Source of the DNA: a bacterium
Lineage (GTDB): Bacteria > Krumholzibacteriota > Krumholzibacteriia > LZORAL124-64-63
Assembly (NCBI GenBank): GCA_016719645.1
Contig: JADJYS010000012.1
Span: 58,498-122,497, forward strand
Length of the DNA stretch: 64,000 nucleotides
Reading direction: 5' to 3'
The translations under genes were made by a program, and so were the position numbers. The notes beneath the pieces are model-generated. The model ran no database searches. It had not been told where the DNA came from and worked only from the letters and a program-made list of their open reading frames with translations. Numbering within the stretch: position 1 is the stretch's first letter; every line of letters starts with the position of its first letter. Of this stretch, positions 57,977 to 64,000 are shown piece by piece.

Positions 57977-59087
57977 ATGACCGGCCTCCCCCGCCCTGCT
58001 CGCCCTCGAGGACGGCACCACCTGGCCCGGGCTCGGTTTCGGCGCCCGCGCCGACGCCACCGGCGAGATCGTCTTCAACACCAGCCTCGCCGGCTACCAG
58101 GAGATCCTCACCGACCCCTCCTACCGCGGCCAGCTGGTGACCCTGACCTGCCCCCACGTCGGCAACACGGGCGTCAACGACATGGACGACGAGAGCGGCC
58201 GCGTGTGGGCCGCCGCCCTGATCGTGCGCGACCTCAGCCCGGTGGTCAGCAGCTGGCGCGCCACGGGCCCTCTCGACGACTGGCTGCGCGGGCACGGCCG
58301 GCCCGCGATCACCGGCGTGGAGACGCGCGCGCTGGTGCGGCACATCCGCGAGCGGGGCGCGATGCGCGCCGCGCTGTCGACCGGCGACCCCGACCCGGCG
58401 CGCCTGGTGGCCCTGGCCCGCGCGACGCGCGACATGAGCGGTCTGGACCTGGCCCGCGAGGTCACCTGCGCGCGTCCCTACGCCTGGAACGACGAAGGCC
58501 GCCGCCACGTGGTCGCCTACGACTTCGGGATCAAGCGCAGCATCCTGCGGCAGCTGGCGGCGCGGGACTGCCGCGTCACGGTCGTGCCCGCGGGCACGCC
58601 GGCCGCGGCCGCGCTGGCGCTGAAGCCGGACGGGATCTTCCTGTCCAACGGGCCGGGCGACCCGGCGGCGGTGACCGCGGCGATCGCCGCGGTGCGGGAA
58701 CTGCTGGGGCGCGTGCCGATCTTCGGCATCTGCCTCGGGCACCAGATCCTGGCCCTGGCCCTGGGGGCGCGCACCTACAAGCTGAAGTTCGGCCACCGCG
58801 GCGGGAACCAGCCCGTGCGCGCGCCGGCGGGCGGCCGTGTCGAGATCTCGGCGCACAACCACGGCTTCGCCGTCGATCCCGCCACGCTGCCGGACGGCGT
58901 CGCGGTCACCCTGGTCAACCTGAACGACGGCTGCTGCGAGGGGCTGGCGGCGCCGGCGCTGCGGGCCTTCGCGGTGCAGTACCACCCCGAGAGCGCGCCG
59001 GGGCCGCGCGACTCGCTGCGGCACTTCGACGAGTTCGTCGCCCTGATGGCGGCCGCGCGTGGGGAGGCCGACCATGCCCAGGCGTGA
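57977..59087 (+). CDS. carA: Carbamoyl-phosphate synthase small subunit (one-base insertion near the start)
   Basis: The product is the glutaminase subunit: TLTCPHVGNTGVNDMDDES and an N-terminal domain, then a class I glutamine amidotransferase domain with the nucleophile Cys in FGICLGHQILALALG, FGHRGGNQPVR, and the His-Glu dyad in VQYHPESAPGP. It supplies ammonia from glutamine to carB. The ATG at 57977 is in a different frame from the rest. Removing one C from the C run at 57988-57992 gives MTGLPALLALEDGTTWPG, the normal start, and a 369-residue protein. The stop overlaps the carB start by 14 bases. A structured leader lies upstream. Confidence 0.9.
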
Positions 59088-62000
59088 CGACCTGCGCAGC
59101 ATCCTGATCGTGGGCGCCGGGCCGATCGCCATCGGCCAGGGCTGCGAGTTCGACTACTCGGGCGTGCAGGCCTGCAAGGCCCTGCGCGCCGAGGGCTACC
59201 GCGTCGTGCTGGCGAACTCGAACCCCGCGACGATCATGACCGACCCGCAGCTGGCCGACGCGACCTACGTCGAGCCGCTGACCGACGGCTTCCTCGAGCG
59301 CATCATCGAGCGCGAGCGGCCCGACGCCCTGCTGCCGACCGTCGGCGGCCAGACGGCGCTGAACCTGGCCGTGGAGCTGGCCGAGCGCGGCACGCTGGAG
59401 CGCTACGGCGTGGAGCTGATCGGCGCCCGCCTCGAGGCGATCCGCACCGCCGAGGACCGCTCCCGCTTCAAGGCCGCCATGCTGGCCGCCGGCCTGCCGG
59501 TGCCGGTGAGCCGCTTCGTGCGCGCGCCCGACGAGGTCGCCGACGCCGCCCGCGAGGTGGGCTTCCCCGCCCTGGTGCGGGCCTCGCGCACCCTCGGCGG
59601 CGCCGGCGGCGGCGTCGCCCGCGACCTCGCGGAGCTGGAGGCGGCCGTCGCCCACGGCCTGCGCCAGAGCCCCGTCGGCGAGGTGCTGGTCGAGCGGTCG
59701 CTGCTGGGCTGGAAGGAGTACGAGCTGGAGGTGATGCGCGACGGGGCCGGCAACTTCGTCGTGGTCTGCACGATCGAGAACGTCGACCCGATGGGCGTGC
59801 ACACCGGCGACAGCATCACCGTGGCGCCGGCCCAGACGCTCACCGACGTCGAGCTGCAGGACCTGCGCGACCTGGCGCGGCGCGTCACCGACGCCGTGGG
59901 CGTCGAGACCGGCGGCAGCAACGTCCAGTTCGCCGTCGACCCGCGCACCGGCGAGACCATGGTCATCGAGATGAACCCGCGCGTCTCGCGCTCCTCGGCC
60001 CTGGCCAGCAAGGCCACCGGCTTCCCCATCGCCAAGCTGGCGGCCCTGATCGCCGTGGGCTACACGCTCGACGAGATCACCAACGACATCACGGGCGTCA
60101 CGCCCGCCAGCTTCGAGCCCAGCCTCGACTACTGCGTGGTGAAGATCCCGCGCTGGAACTTCGAGAAGTTCCCCGGCGTGGACGCGACCCTCGGGCCGCA
60201 GATGAAGAGCGTGGGCGAGGCCATGGCCATCGGCCGCACCTTCCCCGAGGCGCTGAACAAGGCGATCCGCAGCCTGGAGATCGGGCTCGACGGGTTCGGC
60301 GCGGACCTGGCCGCCCGCTACGCGCCGGACGGGGACGCCGCGCGCCGGCCGACCGCCGACCGCCTCTTCCACCTGGCCGCCCTGCTGGGAGCCGACCGCG
60401 CGGCCGGCGCGCTGGCCGCAGTGGACGCCGGCTACGATCCCTGGTTCACGGCGCAGCTCGTGCGGCTGCTGGACTTCGAGGCCGGGCTGCGCGCGGCGCC
60501 CGCGCTGGACGCGGAGCTGTTGCGGGCGGCCAAGCGGCTGGGCTTCGCCGACACGCAGATCGCGCGCCTGCGCGGGCTGGACCCGGCCGCGGTGCGCGCG
60601 CGGCGTCTCGAGCTGGGTGTCGTCCCCTCCTACTACCGCGTCGACACCTGCGCCGCGGAGTTCGCCGCCCGCACGCCCTACCTCTACTCGTGCTACGAGC
60701 GCGGCTGCGAGGCGGCGCCGTCGTCGCGGCCGAAGGTGGTGGTCCTGGGCGGCGGCCCCAACCGCATCGGCCAGGGCCTGGAGTTCGACTTCTGCTGCGT
60801 GCAGGCCTGCTGGGCCCTGTCGGTGCTGGGCTACGAGACGATCATGGTCAACTGCAACCCCGAGACCGTCAGCACCGACTACGACACCGCCGACCGCCTC
60901 TACTTCGAGCCGGTGACGCTCGAGGACGTGCTGAACGTCATCGACGTGGAGCGCCCCGACGGCGTGATCGTGCAGTTCGGCGGCCAGACGCCGGTCAACC
61001 TGACCGCGGGCCTGGCGGCGGCCGGCGCGCCGATCTGGGGCACGCCCCCCGACGCGGTCGCCCTGGCCGAGGACCGCGGCCGCTTCGGCGCCCTGCTGCG
61101 CGAGCTGCACATCGACTGCCCCGACTGGGGGCTGGCCCGCGACGGCGACGAGGCCCTGGCCATCGCCCGGCGCCTCGGCTACCCGGTGCTGGTGCGGCCG
61201 TCGTTCGTGCTGGGGGGCCGCGCGATGGCCGTGGCCTACGACGACGAGCAGCTCGGGCGCTTCCTGGCCGCGGCCCTGCGGGCCGCCGGCGGCGGGCCGA
61301 TCCTGGTCGACCGCTACCTCGAGGACGCCTTCGAGGTGGACGTCGACGCGCTGGCCGACGGCGAGCGCGTGGTCGTGGCGGGCATCATGCAGCACATCGA
61401 GGAGGCGGGCGTCCACTCCGGCGACAGCGCCTGCGTGCTGCCGCCGTTCAAGATCAGCCAGTACCACCTGGACATCGTGCGCGAGTACACCGAGACCATC
61501 GGCCGCGCGCTCGGCGTGCGCGGCCTGATGAACGTCCAGTTCGCCATCAAGGACGACGTCGTCTACGTGCTGGAGGTGAACCCGCGGGCCAGCCGCACCG
61601 TGCCCTTCGTCTGCAAGGCGACCGGCGCGCCCGTCGCCGACCTGGCGGCGCGGGTGCAGGCGGGCCGCACGCTCGCGGAGCTCGGCTTCGTCGCCACGCC
61701 GCGGGTCGACGGCTTCTTCGTGAAGGAAGCGGTCATGCCCTTCGACAAGCTGCCCGGCGCCGACGTGCGCCTGAGCCCCGAGATGCGCTCCACCGGCGAG
61801 GTCATGGGCCACGCCTCGCACTTCGGCCACGCCTTCGCCAAGGCCGAGCTGGCCGCCGGCGTCGTGCTGCCGAAGACCGGCAGCGTGCTGCTGACCGTCA
61901 ACGAGTACGACAAGTCCGCCGCCCTGAAGGTCGCCCGCGACCTGCACCGCATGGGCTTCGCGCTGTTCGCCACCGAGGGCACGGCCGACGCCCTGCGGCG

Positions 62001-62289
62001 CGTGGGGCTGCCGGTGACCGTGGCGCCCAAGGCCGGTCGCGCGGGGCGCACCACCGTGCAGCTGATCGAGGAAGGGGCGGTCGACCTCATCCTGAACACG
62101 CCGCTGGGGCAGCAGGCCCACGCCGACCAGGCCGCGATGTACGCCGCCGCGGTGCGCCACCGGGTGCCCCTGCTGACGACGATGTCGGCGGCGCAGGCGG
62201 CGGTGGCAGGGATCAGGGCGCTGCGGGATCGGGAGTTGCGGGTGCGGTCGCTGCAGGAGCATCAGTCGGCCGCACGCGAGGAAGCCTGA
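59074..62289 (+). CDS. carB: Carbamoyl-phosphate synthase large subunit
   Basis: The 1071-residue protein is complete, with two ATP-grasp halves. The first half has ILIVGAGPIAIGQGCEFDYSG, PTVGGQTALNLA and VIEMNPRVSRSSALASKATG. The second has VVVLGGGPNRIGQGLEFDFC, VQFGGQTPVNLTAGLA and VLEVNPRASRTVPFVCKATG. The C-terminal MGS-like allosteric domain (from about residue 930; GSVLLTVNEYDKSAALKVARDLH, TVQLIEEGAVDLILNTPLG) binds effectors. It makes carbamoyl phosphate for pyrimidine and arginine synthesis. The start overlaps carA and has GGGGAGG upstream. The long, undisturbed frame contrasts with the frameshifted carA start. Confidence 0.97.
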   Translation: MPRRDDLRSILIVGAGPIAIGQGCEFDYSGVQACKALRAEGYRVVLANSNPATIMTDPQLADATYVEPLTDGFLERIIERERPDALLPTVGGQTALNLAVELAERGTLERYGVELIGARLEAIRTAEDRSRFKAAMLAAGLPVPVSRFVRAPDEVADAAREVGFPALVRASRTLGGAGGGVARDLAELEAAVAHGLRQSPVGEVLVERSLLGWKEYELEVMRDGAGNFVVVCTIENVDPMGVHTGDSITVAPAQTLTDVELQDLRDLARRVTDAVGVETGGSNVQFAVDPRTGETMVIEMNPRVSRSSALASKATGFPIAKLAALIAVGYTLDEITNDITGVTPASFEPSLDYCVVKIPRWNFEKFPGVDATLGPQMKSVGEAMAIGRTFPEALNKAIRSLEIGLDGFGADLAARYAPDGDAARRPTADRLFHLAALLGADRAAGALAAVDAGYDPWFTAQLVRLLDFEAGLRAAPALDAELLRAAKRLGFADTQIARLRGLDPAAVRARRLELGVVPSYYRVDTCAAEFAARTPYLYSCYERGCEAAPSSRPKVVVLGGGPNRIGQGLEFDFCCVQACWALSVLGYETIMVNCNPETVSTDYDTADRLYFEPVTLEDVLNVIDVERPDGVIVQFGGQTPVNLTAGLAAAGAPIWGTPPDAVALAEDRGRFGALLRELHIDCPDWGLARDGDEALAIARRLGYPVLVRPSFVLGGRAMAVAYDDEQLGRFLAAALRAAGGGPILVDRYLEDAFEVDVDALADGERVVVAGIMQHIEEAGVHSGDSACVLPPFKISQYHLDIVREYTETIGRALGVRGLMNVQFAIKDDVVYVLEVNPRASRTVPFVCKATGAPVADLAARVQAGRTLAELGFVATPRVDGFFVKEAVMPFDKLPGADVRLSPEMRSTGEVMGHASHFGHAFAKAELAAGVVLPKTGSVLLTVNEYDKSAALKVARDLHRMGFALFATEGTADALRRVGLPVTVAPKAGRAGRTTVQLIEEGAVDLILNTPLGQQAHADQAAMYAAAVRHRVPLLTTMSAAQAAVAGIRALRDRELRVRSLQEHQSAAREEA

Positions 62290-62304
62290 GTCTCCCGGAG
62301 GCGC

Positions 62305-63055
62305 CTACCCGGCCCGATCTTCCCCCCCTGCGCGCGCCTGACGCCGCAGCAGCCACAGGCCGAACCCCGCGATCGGCAGCATGATCACCAGCGGCGCCAC
62401 CACCTCGCCGGCCTTCGGCGTCGCCTTCTCGGCCAGACCGCCCGCCGACCAGAAGGCCAGGAAGTCCTGCAGCGCGTGGATCGCGACGAGCGGCCACAGC
62501 GTGCCGGTCACCAGGCGCGGCGCCGCGGCGGCGAAGCCGAACAGGCCCGCGAAGACGACCTGCAGGCCGGTCGCGACGGGGTCGGCGCCGGACACGAGGT
62601 TGGCGAGGTGCAGCAGGCCGAAGATCGCCGACGAGAGGACCGCCGCCCGCAGGGCCCCGCCCGGCAGCAGCGCCCGCAGGGCGACGCCGCGGAACACGAC
62701 CTCCTCGGCGAAGCCCGTCATCAGGGCGACGGCGGCCAGGAAGAAGCGGCCGGCCGGCCGTCGCCGGACCGAAACTCGCTGAACGTGAGCATCAGCGCCG
62801 GGATGACGGCCAGGGGCAGGATCGGGAGCCAGGACCGCGCCCGCGGCGCGACGGCCAGGCCCGCCCCGCGCCACCAGCCGAGCCGCCAGGTCAGCGCCAG
62901 CGCGAAGAGGCAGGAGGTCGCCTTCTCCAGCAGGCTGCGGGTCTCCTCTTCCGCGGCCCGGGCAGGCACCACCTCCACAACAGGTGGCACAGCATGAAGA
63001 TCACGCTGACGAGGGCGACGAAGAGCAAGGGGCGCGAAGCGGAACGCTGTCGCAT
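62305..63055 (-). CDS. CPBP family intramembrane metalloprotease (two frameshifts)
   Basis: The catalytic part is clear in the last frame: FAEEVVFRGVALRALLPG (EExxxR box), SSAIFGLLHLANLVSG (FxxxH-type box) and LVAIHALQDFLAF, typical of CPBP/CAAX-like intramembrane proteases. The earlier part (SLLEKATSCLFALALTWRLGWW, LPILPLAVIPALMLTFSEFRSGD) and the N-terminal span (SRPLLFVALVSVIFMLCHLLW) lie in two other frames. Single indels near 62970 and 62755 would join them into a protein of about 250 residues. AGGAGATC precedes the ATG at 63055. It ends 16 bases from the carB stop in convergent orientation. Confidence 0.78.
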
Positions 63056-63111
63056 CGGCGATCTCCTGGGTCAAACTTGCCTAAAGCCTAGAATAGTGCT
63101 AGGATCTCTGC

Positions 63112-63549
63112 ATGCGCCCGCTCCTGACACGCAACGCACTGCGCTGGACCGCCTTGCCGGCCCTGCTGTTCCTCGCCGCGACCTGGCTCGGCGTCCAGGC
63201 GACCGGGGAACCCGCCATGGCCGACAGCGCCGCCTGCTGTTGCGGCACGAGTGCGGGCGACGCGCACGACTGCTGCTGTTCGCCCGACGGCGACCCCTGT
63301 GGGCCCGCGTCTGGAGCGCGGTTGCGCCGGCGCCAGGTTTCGACTCCAGCGACAAGGATGGACGACATGAAGCTCAAGAAGACCCTGCTGGCGCTCGCCA
63401 TCGTCGGCGTCGTCGCCACGGCCGGGTACGGCGTCGGCCGTGCGCTGGCCGCCAAGCAGGACAAGCCCTGCGCTTGCTGCACCTGCGACAGCTGCGCCTG
63501 CGATCCCTGCACCTGCTGCTCTTGCGGCTCGTGCAGCTGCGGCAGCTAG
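63112..63549 (+). CDS. Cysteine-rich exported protein, possibly two genes in one frame
   Basis: The frame has a hydrophobic signal-like start (TALPALLFLAATWLGVQATG), then a Cys cluster (SAACCCGTSAGDAHDCCCSPDGDPC). After a basic linker comes a second signal-like segment (MKLKKTLLALAIVGVVATAGYGVG) and a second, denser Cys cluster. Two signal peptides in one chain are unlikely, so the first gene probably ends near 63330-63366, its stop lost to a frameshift, and the second starts at 63367. AGGA precedes the ATG at 63112, and an inverted repeat CCTAG/CTAGG (63087-63103) lies just upstream. Metal binding is the natural guess. Confidence 0.55.
   Translation: MRPLLTRNALRWTALPALLFLAATWLGVQATGEPAMADSAACCCGTSAGDAHDCCCSPDGDPCGPASGARLRRRQVSTPATRMDDMKLKKTLLALAIVGVVATAGYGVGRALAAKQDKPCACCTCDSCACDPCTCCSCGSCSCGS
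63367..63549 (+). CDS. 60-residue exported peptide with 12 cysteines
   Basis: Starting at ATG 63367 (AAGGA upstream), the product has a signal or anchor segment (KKTLLALAIVGVVATAGYGVGRALAA) followed by a tail of about 26 residues holding 12 Cys in CxCC, CxxC and CxC spacings interspersed with Asp, Ser and Thr. The pattern is metallothionein-like but exported. It could chelate soft metals, or be a small precursor peptide. No modification enzyme or transporter gene is next to it. The composition is too regular to be accidental. Confidence 0.6.
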   Translation: MKLKKTLLALAIVGVVATAGYGVGRALAAKQDKPCACCTCDSCACDPCTCCSCGSCSCGS

Positions 63550-63574
63550 CGAACCTCCGGGTCCCGCCACTTGG

Positions 63575-63598
63575 CGCCCGCCCCCTCGGGGGCGGGCG
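63575..63598. terminator. Bidirectional terminator between convergent genes
   Basis: An 11-bp stem, CGCCCGCCCCC/GGGGGCGGGCG with a two-base centre (effectively a short loop), lies 26 bases past the Cys-rich gene stop and 25 bases from the stop of the minus-strand gene at 63623. Confidence 0.6.
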
Positions 63599-63622
63599 TC
63601 GCATTCCGACCGGCGCGCATCC

Positions 63623-64000
63623 TCACCGCACCAGCACCGCCCGCCGCACCTCGCTGCGCCCCCCCGACGTCAACTTGGCCAGGTAGAGGCCCCCGGACTG
63701 GCGGGCGCCGCGTTCGTCGGCGCAGGCGGGCGATGGCGGCCTCGGGCAGGCGGAACCAGAATTCGAGCTCCGGGCCCGGCGTCCCGCGCGACGCGCAGGT
63801 CGAAGGCCGACGGCGCGGTGTCCGGCACGGCGGTGGCGACCGGCAGCGCGACGTGCTGGTCGCCGGGGTAGTCGGCCAGGTCAGCGCGATGCCGGGCGCC
63901 GTGAGCGTGCCGCCCAATCCGGGCAGCCACTGGTTGGTGACCGTGCCGTCGGTCCGCAGCAGGAAGGCCGCCAGCTGCGGGGCGGCGCCCTCGCCGGGCG
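63623..64000 (-). CDS. 3' part of a secreted protein with FlgD-like sorting tail (truncated, frameshifted)
   Basis: The gene enters from the right edge. The last codons spell SGGLYLAKLTSGGRSEVRRAVLVR, a FlgD-like C-terminal sorting domain end, like that of the giant protein at 13629. Upstream, fragments in other frames read LAAFLLRTDGTVTNQWLPG, ADYPGDQHVALPVATAVPD and ELEFWFRLPEAAIARLR, all consistent with one beta-rich secreted protein. At least three shifts, near 63875, 63780 and 63705, are needed to join them. The last seems to lack part of the usual FlgD domain. The function is unknown. Confidence 0.55.

Overview
The window is about 70% G+C and gene-dense. It looks like a metagenome-assembled contig from an uncultured Gram-negative bacterium of the Fibrobacterota-Chlorobiota-Bacteroidota side of the tree, in the style of Candidatus Krumholzibacteriota or Eisenbacteria. 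Evidence: a giant secreted FG-GAP/VCBS protein with a FlgD-like (PNPFNPSTTI) sorting tail, a second FlgD-like tail at the right edge, outer-membrane porin-like proteins, a Na+-pumping decarboxylase operon and a 19-heme cytochrome. The taxon is an inference. At least ten likely frameshifts and two abnormal G tracts mean consensus errors must be kept in mind throughout.

Layout. 1-3875 (+): end of a sodium:solute symporter, two tiny membrane proteins and a GH92 alpha-mannosidase, joined by 4-base overlaps. 4112-7517 (-): Na+-translocating acyl-CoA decarboxylase operon (carboxyltransferase, small membrane subunit, biotin carrier, membrane beta subunit). 7745-13140: secreted protein, membrane protein, SRPBCC protein, two DUF523 genes, an asparaginase-like protein, an acetyltransferase and a small membrane protein ending in a G-rich tract. 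13629-22822 (-): 2046-residue VCBS protein and multiheme cytochrome c/b fusion. 23021-27470: outer-membrane-like protein, PhoR/PhoB-type two-component pair and a CpcT-like lipoprotein with a Pho-box-like site. 27581-34262: acyl-CoA synthetase, methyltransferase, heme-oxygenase-fold protein, nucleotide-transporter-like protein and Tat-exported epimerase. 34280-39265: methyltransferase, HD hydrolase, YgjP-like metallopeptidase, LysR regulator, aromatic amino acid decarboxylase and MsrB. 39330-46092 (-): Asp-box propeller protein and a zinc/manganese uptake cluster lacking an ATPase. 46209-57826: signal peptidase I, histidine ammonia-lyase family enzyme, FemAB-like protein, amidase, DUF4097 protein, secreted proteins, MtfA, hemerythrin and porin. 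57977-62289 (+): carAB. 62305-64000: CPBP protease, cysteine-rich secreted peptides and a truncated secreted protein.

The most unusual feature is a three-copy family of nested palindromes (3920-4068, 33816-33948, 34111-34262). Each has a perfect 26-35 bp outer inverted repeat whose sequence is private to that copy. It encloses a shared core of two hairpins with invariant junction strands and compensatory changes. Folded, it forms a three-way junction. All copies sit at gene 3' ends, and one is read as the C-terminal tail of an epimerase. I do not recognise it as a described element.
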